In this document: piece by piece, positions 15,540 through 23,648 of the stretch | How the letters are laid out: each line of letters starts with the position of its first letter | Position numbering within the stretch: position 1 is the stretch's first letter | Source: Streptomonospora wellingtoniae | GTDB taxonomy: Bacteria; Actinomycetota; Actinomycetes; Streptosporangiales; Streptosporangiaceae | Assembly: GCF_031845375.1 (NCBI RefSeq) | Contig: NZ_JAVREK010000002.1 | Location: 1 to 64,000 of the forward strand | Direction: 5' to 3' | DNA length: 64,000 bases | The notes under the pieces: model-generated | The model's database searches: none | Seen by the model: the letters and a program-made list of their open reading frames with translations, nothing else | Told to the model about the DNA's origin: nothing | Translations under genes and position numbers: made by a program

Positions 15540-17327
15540 TCAGCGGCCCGCCGCGTATCCTTGCATGCCGCGCGGGTTGGCCGCCGCGGAGACGACCCCC
15601 GTCTCGGGGTCGCGCGCGACGGCGCACAGACGGCCCTCCGACCACGCCTCGCCCACGGTCACGTCGTGCCCGCGCCGGCGCAGCTCGGCGATCGCCGCCT
15701 CGCCCACGCGGGACTCGACGGTGATCGAGCCCGGCCGCCACGCTCGCGGGTAGAAGGAGCCCGGGAAGCTCTCGGTGTGCCAGTTGGGCGCGTCGATCGC
15801 CCCCTGGAGGTCGAATCCGCCGCGCACCGCTCGGCGCAGGGCCGCCGCCAGGAAGAAGTGCAGGCTCCACTGGTCCTGCTGGTCGCCGCCCGGGGTGCCG
15901 AAGGCCATCACCGGCTCGCCGCCGCGCAGCGCGAGCGAGGGCGTCAGCGTGGTGCGCGGCCTGCGGCCGGGGGTCAGAGAGTTGGGCAGGCCCGGCTCCA
16001 GCCAGGTCATCTGCAACCGGGTGCCGAGGGGGAACCCGAGCGCGGGCACCACCGGGTTGGAGTGCAGCCACCCGCCGCTGGGGGTGGCGGCGACCATGTT
16101 GCCGTGCCGGTCGACGACGTCGACGTGACAGGTGTCGCCGCGGGTCCCGCCGTTCGGGGCCACGGTCGGCTCTCCCGCGCCCGCCGCCGGGGCCGCGACT
16201 CCGGTGCGGGACAGCGCGTCGCGGCCCAGCCGCGGCGTGCGGCCGCCGGGCGAGCCCGGGCGCAGCTCGTGGGAGGCCGCGCTGCCGACGAGGGAGCGGC
16301 GCGCGCGGTTGTAGGCGTCGGAGAGGAGGTCGGCGAGGGGCACGTCGGCGGCGTCGCCGTACCAGGCCTCGCGGTCGGCCATGGCCAGTTTGGTGCCCTC
16401 GGTCAGGGTATGCACGTACTCGGGCGTGCCGTAGTCGAGGGCGTCCGGATCCTCGGGCAGGAGGGCGAGCTGCTGGAGGAAGACCGGGCCCTGGCTCCAC
16501 GGCCCGGCCTTCAAGACGCGCCAGCCGTTCCAGTCGTAGCCGACCGGCTCCTCGTAGGAGGCGGCGAACGAAGCCAGGTCGTCGCCGGTCAGCACGCCGG
16601 CGTGGCGCTCGCCGGAGGAGTCCAGGGTCGGCCGGGCGGCGAAGGCGGCCAGCTCCTCGGCGACGAAGCCCTCCCGCCAGACGCGGCGCGCGGCCTCGAT
16701 GGTGCTCTCACGGTCCCCGCCGGCGGCCCGCGCCTCGCCGAGGAGCCGGCGCCAGGTGGCCGCGAGCGCCGGGTTGCGCAGCAGGCCGCCCGGCCGCGGC
16801 GGACGGCCGCCGGCCAGGTACAGCTCGGCGGAGCTCGGCCACTCCGACTCGAACAGCTCCCGCACCGTCTCGACGGTCTCGCCGACACGCTCGACGGCGG
16901 GGTGGCCGCGCTCGGCGTAGCCGACGGCATAGGAGAGCACGTCGTCGAGCGGCTTGGTGCCGTGGTCGCGCAGTAGCAGCATCCACGCGTCGAAAGCGCC
17001 GGGGACGGCCGCGGCGAGCGGGCCGGTTCCGGGCACCAGGTCAAGGCCCAGCCCGGTGTAATGGTCCACTGTGGCCCGGGCGGGGGCCGGGCCCTGGCCG
17101 CACAGCACCAGCGGGCGGCCGCCGGCCGGCGCGAGGATGATCGGCACCTCGCCGGCGGGGCCGTTCAGGTGCGGCTCGACGACCTGGAGCACGAAGCCGG
17201 CGGCGACCGCGGCGTCGAAGGCGTTGCCGCCGTCTTCCAGTACTGCCATGGCGGTGCCGGAGGCCAGCCAGTGCGTGGAGGCCGCCATGCCGTAGGTGCC
17301 CTGCAGGGTCGGTCTGGTGGTGAACAA
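15540..17327 (-). CDS. Gamma-glutamyltransferase family protein (Ntn hydrolase)
   Basis: 595 residues, full length for the family. The autoprocessing/catalytic Thr is expected in GDTCHVDVVDRHGNMVAATP, and the later substrate loops PNSLTPGRRPRTTLTPSL and MAFGTPGGDQQDQW are present. The N-terminal MAASTHWLASGTAMAVLEDG starts the large-subunit region. There is no signal peptide, so it is likely cytosolic, as in the plant/bacterial GGT-like branch that often acts on other gamma-linked or acyl substrates. The start is TTG 17327, with GAGGAGG 9 nt upstream. No operon partner. Confidence 0.87.
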   Translation of the reverse strand: MFTTRPTLQGTYGMAASTHWLASGTAMAVLEDGGNAFDAAVAAGFVLQVVEPHLNGPAGEVPIILAPAGGRPLVLCGQGPAPARATVDHYTGLGLDLVPGTGPLAAAVPGAFDAWMLLLRDHGTKPLDDVLSYAVGYAERGHPAVERVGETVETVRELFESEWPSSAELYLAGGRPPRPGGLLRNPALAATWRRLLGEARAAGGDRESTIEAARRVWREGFVAEELAAFAARPTLDSSGERHAGVLTGDDLASFAASYEEPVGYDWNGWRVLKAGPWSQGPVFLQQLALLPEDPDALDYGTPEYVHTLTEGTKLAMADREAWYGDAADVPLADLLSDAYNRARRSLVGSAASHELRPGSPGGRTPRLGRDALSRTGVAAPAAGAGEPTVAPNGGTRGDTCHVDVVDRHGNMVAATPSGGWLHSNPVVPALGFPLGTRLQMTWLEPGLPNSLTPGRRPRTTLTPSLALRGGEPVMAFGTPGGDQQDQWSLHFFLAAALRRAVRGGFDLQGAIDAPNWHTESFPGSFYPRAWRPGSITVESRVGEAAIAELRRRGHDVTVGEAWSEGRLCAVARDPETGVVSAAANPRGMQGYAAGR

Positions 17328-17478
17328 CGGGCGAGGCCTCCTCGGCGCGTCCGGACGCCGGCCGGATCGGGGGTAGCGGGGGCGGGCCGGCCGGAGCCCG
17401 CGTGATCCGATGGTAGGACCTGCGGGCTCCGGTGGACAGCCGACCGCATGCGTGGGACGGACGGTCCGGGCGGTGGGT

Positions 17479-18339
17479 TCAGGCGCGGTCGAGGCGGGCG
17501 ATCTCCTCGTCGCTCAGCTGCAGATCGGCGCCGAGCGCGCTGTCGTGCACGGTCTCCGGCCGCGAAGAGCCCGGAATGGGCACCACGACCGGCGATTTGG
17601 CCAGCATCCAGGCCAGGCACACCCGCTGCGGGCTGACGCCGCGGGTCTCGGCCACCGCCGCGAACGCCGAGTAGCGCGAGCCCAGGTCGGCGGCCTCCCT
17701 GATGCCGCCCAGCGGGCTCCAGGGCAGGAATGCGACGCCGAGCTCCTCGCAGAGCCGCAGCTCGGGCTCGCTGGAGCGGAACTTCGGCGAGAACTGGTTC
17801 TGGACCGAGGCCAGGCGCCCGCCCAGCACCTTGTGCGCGGAGCGGATCTGGTCGGGGTCGGCGTTGGAGATCCCCGCCATCAGGATCTTGCCCTCGTCCA
17901 GCAGCTCGGCCAGCGCCCCGACCGACTCGGCGTAGTCCACGCCGGGGTCGGGCCGGTGGAACTGGTAGAGCCCGATGGCCTCGACACCGAGGCGGCTCAG
18001 GGACTCCTCGCACGCCCGCTTCAGATACTCGGGCCGGCCGTCCAGGGTCCAGGTGCCGTCGCCGGGCCGCAGGTGTCCGCCCTTGGTGGCGACGAGCACG
18101 CCGTCCCCGGCTGTTTTGGCGGCGGCGAGCGCCTCGGCGATGAGCGACTCGTTGTGGCCGACCTCGTCCGCGTCGCGGTGGTAGGCGTCGGCGGTGTCGA
18201 TGAGGGTGATGCCCTCATCCAGCGCCGCGTGGACGGTCGCGGTCGCGCGGGAGCGGTCGGGCCGGCCCTCGATCGACATCGGCATGGCGCCGAGTCCGAT
18301 CGCGCTGACCGTGCGTCCTCCGATACTGCGGTTGTGCAT
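17479..18339 (-). CDS. Aldo/keto reductase
   Basis: 286 residues, a single TIM barrel. Tetrad residues seen: Asp and Tyr in LIDTADAYHRDADEVG, Lys in VLVATKGG, His in LYQFHRPDP. The C-terminal cofactor loop VVPIPGSSRPETVHDSA binds NADPH phosphate in the family. The substrate is unknown. It is divergent from a LysR gene with a 153-bp spacer, so the LysR protein probably controls it. Confidence 0.88.
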   Translation of the reverse strand: MHNRSIGGRTVSAIGLGAMPMSIEGRPDRSRATATVHAALDEGITLIDTADAYHRDADEVGHNESLIAEALAAAKTAGDGVLVATKGGHLRPGDGTWTLDGRPEYLKRACEESLSRLGVEAIGLYQFHRPDPGVDYAESVGALAELLDEGKILMAGISNADPDQIRSAHKVLGGRLASVQNQFSPKFRSSEPELRLCEELGVAFLPWSPLGGIREAADLGSRYSAFAAVAETRGVSPQRVCLAWMLAKSPVVVPIPGSSRPETVHDSALGADLQLSDEEIARLDRA

Positions 18340-18474
18340 GATCCGGGTCTCCCGAAAATCGGATGGCGTATGCGGTGCGCCCCGGAAGCCGGCCGTTGGT
18401 CCGCCCTCCGCGGCGCTCCCAGCTTCACGCCGACCCCACTAAGCTGTCCAAGAGAATAAACCGATGGAACTGTT

Positions 18475-18493
18475 CGATTGCGGTGATCAATCG
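18475..18493. promoter_or_regulatory. LysR-type operator candidate (CGATTG-N7-CAATCG)
   Basis: A perfect 6-7-6 inverted repeat containing ATTG-N7-CAAT, similar to the LysR recognition dyad. It ends at the GTG start of the LysR gene and lies in the spacer shared with the aldo/keto reductase. Autoregulation is likely; this is inference. Confidence 0.5.
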
Positions 18494-19404
18494 TGGAGCT
18501 GCGCCAACTGGAGTACTTCGTCGCGGTGGCCGAGGAGCGCCACTTCACCCGCGCGGCCCAGCGGGTGCTCGTGGCACAGTCCGGGCTGTCGGCGTCGATC
18601 CGCTCCCTCGAACGCGAGCTGGGCGCCCGCCTCTTCGTGCGCAGCACCCGCCGGGTGGAGCTGACCGACGCCGGCCGGGCCCTCCTGCCCGAGGCGCGGC
18701 ACGTCCTCGCGAAGGTCTCCGGTGCCCGCGACGCGGTCGCCGCCGTCCAGAGCCTGCTGCGCGGCACACTGACCGTGGGCAGTCTGCAGTGCCTGGCGGC
18801 CCCCGACGTCCCGGCGCTGCTCGGCCGCTTCCACGGCAAGCACTCCGGCGTCGAGATCCGGCTCCAGCAGGACGGGGCCGCGGCGCTGCTGGAGGGAGTC
18901 CGCCGCGGCGCGGTCGACGTCGCCTTCACCTCCACCGGCGCGGGCACCACCGCCGACCTGGAGGAGCTGCCCATCGGTGCGGAGCCGATGGTGCTCGCCT
19001 GCGCGCTCGCCCATCCGCTGGCCGAACGCGGCCGCGTCGCGCTGGGGGAGCTCGACGGCGCGGCGTTCGTCGACTTCGGCCCCGCTTCGGGCATCCGGGA
19101 GGAGGTCGACGCCATGCTGGCCGGAGCCGACGCGCGCCGCCGCGTCGCGGTCGAGGTCAACGACGTCCACTCGCTGCTCGCGTTCGCCGCGCAGGGGCTG
19201 GGCATCGCCCTGGTGCCCGAGCACTTCTCGGTCAAGACCTCCGAGGCGCGCTTCGTCCCGATCGAGGACGCGCCGCAGTGGCGCACCGCGGCCGTCACTG
19301 CGGCGGGAAGCGCCGCCGGCACCGCCGCCCGCGCGCTGCTCGCCATGGTCGAGGAGGACCTCGCGCCCGGCCGCGGCACCCCGGCCGCGGGCCGCCGCGG
19401 CTGA
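18493..19404 (+). CDS. LysR-family transcriptional regulator
   Basis: 303 residues. N-terminal winged helix: LRQLEYFVAVAEERHFTRAA, then SGLSASIRSLERELGARLF, and VELTDAGRALLPEA; the remainder is a periplasmic-binding-like effector domain (DVHSLLAFAAQGLGIALVPEHF is characteristic). The start is GTG, overlapping the candidate operator. It faces the aldo/keto reductase gene. Confidence 0.9.
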   Translation: MELRQLEYFVAVAEERHFTRAAQRVLVAQSGLSASIRSLERELGARLFVRSTRRVELTDAGRALLPEARHVLAKVSGARDAVAAVQSLLRGTLTVGSLQCLAAPDVPALLGRFHGKHSGVEIRLQQDGAAALLEGVRRGAVDVAFTSTGAGTTADLEELPIGAEPMVLACALAHPLAERGRVALGELDGAAFVDFGPASGIREEVDAMLAGADARRRVAVEVNDVHSLLAFAAQGLGIALVPEHFSVKTSEARFVPIEDAPQWRTAAVTAAGSAAGTAARALLAMVEEDLAPGRGTPAAGRRG

Positions 19405-19597
19405 GCGGGACGCGGCAGCCGCCCGCGCCCTATCCGCCGATCCCCGACCGTACCGCCTCGTGCCGGTTGTGTGCGGCGTCGGCGGGGGTGAGGTCGCCGC
19501 CGCGGACGTTGCCCGCGTCCACACGCGCGACCGCGCGGAGGCAGGTGCCCTTGGTGGTGCCCGGACACCTCCTCGCCGCCGGAGTGGACGGCGGCGG

Positions 19598-19759
19598 TCA
19601 GGAGATCAGGAACTCCTCCTCGACATATCCGTAGGCGGCGAGATCCTCGGTCGAGGACAAGAACGGAGAGGTCCGGCCGATTTCGTCGGAATCCGGGTCT
19701 GCGGGCGGCGTTCCCGGAAGCGGGCTCCGGATCTCGGGCAGGGGGACGGGGATCGGTAC
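19598..19759 (-). pseudogene. Remnant of an alpha/beta-hydrolase-domain (Abhydrolase_10-like) gene, N-terminal part
   Basis: The last about 53 residues of a leftward open frame, ending LAAYGYVEEEFLIS and a stop, resemble the start of Abhydrolase_10 proteins, which begin with a Pro-rich strand and then L-x-x-YGYVEEE-F-x-SG. The match stops exactly where the family continues. Between 19405 and 19597 another frame shows VDAGNVRGGDLTPADAAH, which might be the C-terminal end of the same gene after an internal deletion; that part is weak. Likely a decayed gene. Confidence 0.35.
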
Positions 19760-19990
19760 TTGCACCGGAGTTTCCGCGAGCGCGAATTCGGCCGCTCGGT
19801 TCCCGGGAAGCCGGTGCTGCGCCGCAGGCTCCGACCGGCTCCGAAGCAGGGCTGGCGGAGCAGCGGCGCCCGCCGCGGTCGCGGCCGCCGCGGCCCCGCT
19901 TTCCCTTCCCCTTCCCGCTTCCGCTTCCGCTTGCGCGCGATAGGCTGTTCGCACCGACGGTCCCCCTCGGGGGAGTGAGGGGGCGGTCCC

Positions 19991-20407
19991 GTGAGTCCGA
20001 TCGAGACCGGGAGCGCTGCGCGGCGCCGCGGCCGCATCCTGAACATCGTGCTGTGGGTGGTGCAGATCCTGCTCGCCGCCTTCTTCCTATTCCAAGGCGG
20101 CACGAAGCTGGCGGGCAGCGAGGACGCGGTCCGCCTGTTCACCGACCTCGGCGCAGGGCAGTGGCTGCGGTACGTCACCGGCGTCTGCGAGGTCGCCGGC
20201 GCTGTAGGCCTGCTGATCCCGCGGCTGTCCGGTCTGGCCGCGCTGGGGCTGCTGGGCGTCATGGCCGGAGCGACCGCCGGGAACCTGCTCACCCCCGGTT
20301 ACCACTCCTTCGCGGCGCAGACCGTCGTGCTGGGCGTCGTCTTCGCCCTTGTGGCGTGGGGCCGCCGGCCCCGGACGCGCGAACTGGCGGCGCTGGTACG
20401 GCGGTGA
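19991..20407 (+). CDS. DoxX family membrane protein
   Basis: 138 residues, four hydrophobic helices, DoxX/DoxD fold. Typical motifs: FFLFQGGTKLAGSEDAVRLF at the first helix exit and YVTGVCEVAGAVGLLIPR at the second. DoxX-like proteins are membrane proteins of poorly known role, in some cases tied to thiol redox homeostasis. The start is GTG with GGGGGAG upstream. It stands alone; the next gene converges on it 27 bp away. Confidence 0.85.
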   Translation: MSPIETGSAARRRGRILNIVLWVVQILLAAFFLFQGGTKLAGSEDAVRLFTDLGAGQWLRYVTGVCEVAGAVGLLIPRLSGLAALGLLGVMAGATAGNLLTPGYHSFAAQTVVLGVVFALVAWGRRPRTRELAALVRR

Positions 20408-20434
20408 ACGCGGATCCGGCCGCGGTGCGCCGCC

Positions 20435-20863
20435 TCAGCCGGCGAGCACCCGGTGGACCTCGACGCCGACCGGGCCGCCCGGTGCGGTCGGCAGGCGCAG
20501 CTCCCCCACGAAGAAGGCGGTGTTGAGCCAAACCGGACCGCCCTCGGGCGCCTCGAACACCGGGCGGGTGGCGCAGGACCGCGCGCCCGCGCCGGAGTTG
20601 CCTAGCCCCTCGTTGACGACCGAGATCACCGCCCCCTCGGCGGTGCGGATCTCGTAGCGCGCCCAGACGTGCACCCCGCCGTCGGGGCGCACGAGGTTCC
20701 AGTCCGCGCCGCCGGGCAGCACTTCGCCGGCCAGTGCGGGGCCGCGGACCGAGCCGCCGACGATCGGGATCACCCGGCGGTACCCCGCGGGGGTCAGGCC
20801 GACTTCGCGGACCTCTCCGAGCTCGACGGTGACGGTGAAAGCGTGCTCCAGCGCGAGGGCCAT
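20435..20863 (-). CDS. DUF3237 domain-containing protein
   Basis: 142 residues covering the whole DUF3237 barrel: IVGGSVRGPALAGEVLPGGADW, then ARYEIRTAEGAVISVVNEG and GPVWLNTAFFVGEL. The family has no firm function, though its fold is a small beta-barrel. ATG 20863 is chosen over an upstream ATG (21082) because similarity begins at MALALEHAF. Next to the remnant of an aldolase and palindrome A. Confidence 0.8.
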   Translation of the reverse strand: MALALEHAFTVTVELGEVREVGLTPAGYRRVIPIVGGSVRGPALAGEVLPGGADWNLVRPDGGVHVWARYEIRTAEGAVISVVNEGLGNSGAGARSCATRPVFEAPEGGPVWLNTAFFVGELRLPTAPGGPVGVEVHRVLAG

Positions 20864-21081
20864 CGGGCTCCGTCCGGGTAGGGCTGCGGGCGTGCGGGAG
20901 GTCCGTACCCGCGAAGGCGCCCCGCCTCCCGAGGAGCTCCGCCGCCGAATCGGCCGAGCGCCGCGCGTCCGGCGCCTCCCGCCGCCCGATTCTCGCAGGA
21001 AGGCCGGGCCGCGTCCCGCGGTCATCAGCGCGCGGGGGAGCCGTCCGGGGCCACGGCGACGACCTCGACCCCCGCGTTCCA

Positions 21082-21222
21082 AACGGCGCCAGTGCCGCGG
21101 TCGGGATGGTGCGGGTCGAAGCCAACGACCCCACCGCCATCGGCCGGGCGCTGGACGCCGGCGCGGCGGGCGTCATCGTCCCCATGGTCGACACCCGCCC
21201 GCCCATCACGCCGATCTTGTAG
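21082..21222 (+). pseudogene. HpcH/HpaI aldolase family, internal fragment
   Basis: About 46 codons in one frame read VRVEANDPTAIGRALDAGAA and GVIVPMVDT, a good match to the core of HpcH/HpaI class II aldolases (VRVP-N-D...IGRALDAGA-GVIVPMV-T). There is no start and the remaining two thirds of the gene are missing. The fragment runs straight into palindrome A, which supplies its stop (ATC TTG TAG). A decayed or rearranged gene. Confidence 0.7.
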
Positions 21223-21267
21223 CTATCGCAAATGGAAATCGGTTTCCTTCACGATAGCTACAAGATC
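21213..21267. repeat. 55-bp palindromic element, copy A
   Basis: Perfect 16-bp terminal arms (GATCTTGTAGCTATCG and its complement) around a 23-bp centre with an inner GGAAA-TCGG-TTTCC hairpin. A second copy of the same length lies at 33633-33687 with 50 of 55 bases identical. Copy A separates the aldolase remnant (rightward) from the response-regulator gene (leftward). It could act as a bidirectional transcription stop, but no T-run follows. Confidence 0.9.
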
Positions 21268-21304
21268 AACGGGGTTCGGTCCCTGTGAGTCGGGTGCCCA
21301 CCGC

Positions 21305-21958
21305 TCACGCCCGCCGCAGACCCGCCTCGTGCGCCAGGACGGCGGCCTGCACCCGGTTCCGCAGCCCCAGGCGGGCGAGGATCGCGCTGACGTGGGCCTT
21401 GACGGTGTCCTCGGCCAGGTGCAGCCCTCGCGCGATCTCGGCGTTGGAGGCGCCCACCGCGAGCAGGGCCAGCACGTCCTTCTCGCGGCGGCTCAGCACG
21501 TCGACGCGCTCGCGGGCCTCGGCCGCCGGCGCCGTCGGCCGGTTCCGCAGGTGGGCGACCACGCGCCGGGCGACCTGCGGCGACAGGAACGCGCCGCCGT
21601 CGGCGACCGCACGCACCCCGGCCATCAGCTCCTGCGGCTCTGCGGTCTTGAGCAGGAACCCGCTCGCGCCTCCGTCCAGCGCGCGGGTGATGTAGTCGTC
21701 CTGGCCGAACGTCGTCAGGATGGCGACCGCCGTACGCGGCGACACGCGCAGGATCTCCGGTACCGCGCTCAGCCCGTCGGTCTCGGGCATCTGGATGTCG
21801 ACGAGCGCGACGTCGGGACGGTGCACCCCGGCCAGCTCGACGGCCCGGCTCCCCGTACCCGCCTCGGCGACCACCTCGATATCGGGGTCCGCGGACAGGA
21901 TCGTGGCGATGCCCGCCCGGATCAGGGCCTCGTCGTCGGCGAGTACGACCCGGATCAC
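21305..21958 (-). CDS. NarL/FixJ-type response regulator
   Basis: 217 residues. Receiver domain about 1-120 with the phosphorylated Asp54 in VALVDIQMPETDG, conserved Asp pair in LADDEALIRAG and Lys104 in FLLKTAEPQEL. C-terminal LuxR-type helix-turn-helix about 153-212 (LSRREKDVLALLAVGASNAE, then IARGLHLAEDTVKAHVSAIL). The GTG start overlaps the kinase stop by 4 bp (GTGA), so the two are co-translated. Confidence 0.93.
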   Translation of the reverse strand: MIRVVLADDEALIRAGIATILSADPDIEVVAEAGTGSRAVELAGVHRPDVALVDIQMPETDGLSAVPEILRVSPRTAVAILTTFGQDDYITRALDGGASGFLLKTAEPQELMAGVRAVADGGAFLSPQVARRVVAHLRNRPTAPAAEARERVDVLSRREKDVLALLAVGASNAEIARGLHLAEDTVKAHVSAILARLGLRNRVQAAVLAHEAGLRRA

Positions 21959-23442
21959 CGGGCGGCCCCGCCGGCTCCGGCGCCTTCGCCGACGGGCACC
22001 GCCGCCTTGGCCGCCAGCCGGCCCTCGGCGAAGCACAGCCGGTAGGCGGTGGTGGCGGCGCCCGGCAGGGCGATCTCCGAGCGGTAGTAGCGGCACCGGG
22101 CGCCGTCGGCGGGCGCACCGCTGCGCTCGGACGGCGGGTCGAGCATCCGCATCGCCGGAAGGACCTCCTCGACATGCCGCTGCTCCTGGCCGATGCGCAG
22201 GCGGGCGAACTCCTGCGGCTCCAGGACCGATCCGGCGGAAACGTAGCCGTAGTATCCCAGCCACGCCGCCGCCAGCACGCCGAGCAGCCCCGCCGGCGCC
22301 AGCACCGCCGCACCCAGCGCGCGGCGCTGGGAGGCGGAGTAGCGCGACTCCAGTTCCGCGGCGCTTGTGCCGCCCGTATCGGCCCCGGCGGCGGCCGGGG
22401 GAAGGTGCGCGACCACCTCGAAGCCGCCGTCGCTGCGGACGCCCGATGCGATGGTGCCGTCCAGCGGGCGCAGCCGCCGCGCCAGCCCGGCCAGCCCGCT
22501 GCCGCCGGAGGCGCCGGCCGCGCTCGGAGCTCCGCGCGGCGCTGTGTTGCGCACCCGTACCGTGCACCCGCCCTCCGCACCCTCCTCGGCGTCGACGCGC
22601 ACCGCGGCGCCCGGCGCGTGCTTGGCCGCGTTGGTCAGCGCCTCCTGTACCACCCGGCACAGCGCCCGCTGCGCCGCGCCGGAGCCGCGGTCGAGCAGCT
22701 CTGCACCGTGCACCGCGACGTCCATGCCCGCGTCGCGGGCGCGGTCGACCAGCTCCACGGCGCTCTGGCTCAGCGGGTCGCCCGCCAGCGGGTCGCCGGT
22801 CTCGCGCAGTATCCCGATGATCTCCTGCAGCCGCTCGACCGCCGCGGCCGCGCCCGACCGCACCTCGCCGGCCGCGCGCCGCAGGTCCCGTTCGCCGTAG
22901 TCCGGCGCCACCTGCATCGCACCGGCGCGCACCACGACCAGGCTCAGCTCGTGCCCCAGGGAGTCGTGCATCTCCTGGGCGATACGGGCTCGCTCGCGCA
23001 TCCGTTCGTGCTCGGCCACCAGGTTCCGCTCGCGCTCCAGCAGCTCGGCGCGCCGCCATCCGAGCGAGGCCGCTTCCGCGCGATTGCGCAGGTAGCGGCC
23101 GAGCAGCCAGGGCAGCACCGCGACAAGCACAGCCGAGGCCGCCGTGGCGAAAGCGCTCGTCACCGTGGCGCGGCCCAGCAGCGCGGCGGTCGGTTGGAGC
23201 ACCAGCAGCGCCGCGGAAACGCCGAGAGCGAGCCGGTCTCGCGCGGTCAGGCGCCCGCAGAGGAATGCCAGGACGCCCACGGCGGGGGAGGCGACCGACA
23301 CAATGCCGCCTCCGGCGAGCGCGGCGCCGCTGTCCGCGGCCGCGCACAGCGCGAGCACCGCCCACAGCACGGTCCCCCGCCGCGCAGTGCCTGCGGTGCG
23401 CACGGCGGGGGAGGGGGTTGGCGTGTCGTCGATCGGCTGCAC
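21955..23442 (-). CDS. Sensor histidine kinase (HisKA_3/NarX-like) with extra C-terminal extracytoplasmic domain
   Basis: 495 residues. N-terminal four to five membrane helices (about 24-120), then HisKA_3 with phospho-His159 in RARIAQEMHDSLGHE and an ATPase domain with VVQEALTNAAKHAPG and GGSGLAGLARRL. Unusual: after the ATPase domain there is a further membrane helix (about 375-396) and about 95 residues (398-490) that would lie outside. This tail reads EFARLRIGQEQRHVEEVLP ... ARCRYYRS ... YRLCFAEGRLAAK with two Cys (450 and 470), a layout like BamE/SmpA small lipoprotein domains. Co-translated with the response regulator and divergent from a serine hydrolase gene, the likely target. Confidence 0.9.
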   Translation of the reverse strand: MQPIDDTPTPSPAVRTAGTARRGTVLWAVLALCAAADSGAALAGGGIVSVASPAVGVLAFLCGRLTARDRLALGVSAALLVLQPTAALLGRATVTSAFATAASAVLVAVLPWLLGRYLRNRAEAASLGWRRAELLERERNLVAEHERMRERARIAQEMHDSLGHELSLVVVRAGAMQVAPDYGERDLRRAAGEVRSGAAAAVERLQEIIGILRETGDPLAGDPLSQSAVELVDRARDAGMDVAVHGAELLDRGSGAAQRALCRVVQEALTNAAKHAPGAAVRVDAEEGAEGGCTVRVRNTAPRGAPSAAGASGGSGLAGLARRLRPLDGTIASGVRSDGGFEVVAHLPPAAAGADTGGTSAAELESRYSASQRRALGAAVLAPAGLLGVLAAAWLGYYGYVSAGSVLEPQEFARLRIGQEQRHVEEVLPAMRMLDPPSERSGAPADGARCRYYRSEIALPGAATTAYRLCFAEGRLAAKAAVPVGEGAGAGGAAR

Positions 23443-23648
23443 GGTGCCAACCGTACAGAACGCCTGCGTCGGTATCTTCGCCCGTCAGTGGGGGGATCGC
23501 GGGGGCGGAGCGCCACGAAGGAGGGGGTGGCGGGCCTCCGGGCGCCACGAAGGTGCGGGCGCGGCCGGGCACGTTCGCATGATGCGCTGCGGGGCGCCGG
23601 CTCCCTAGCGTTTCCGGGCAGGCATCGGGACCACGTGGGAGGAAGACC

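Noticed and set aside
21213..21267. Simple rho-independent terminator
   Set aside because: Stem is suitable, but there is no T-run and the same 55-bp sequence recurs 12 kb away at another breakpoint, which a plain terminator would not explain; still kept as a possible secondary role.
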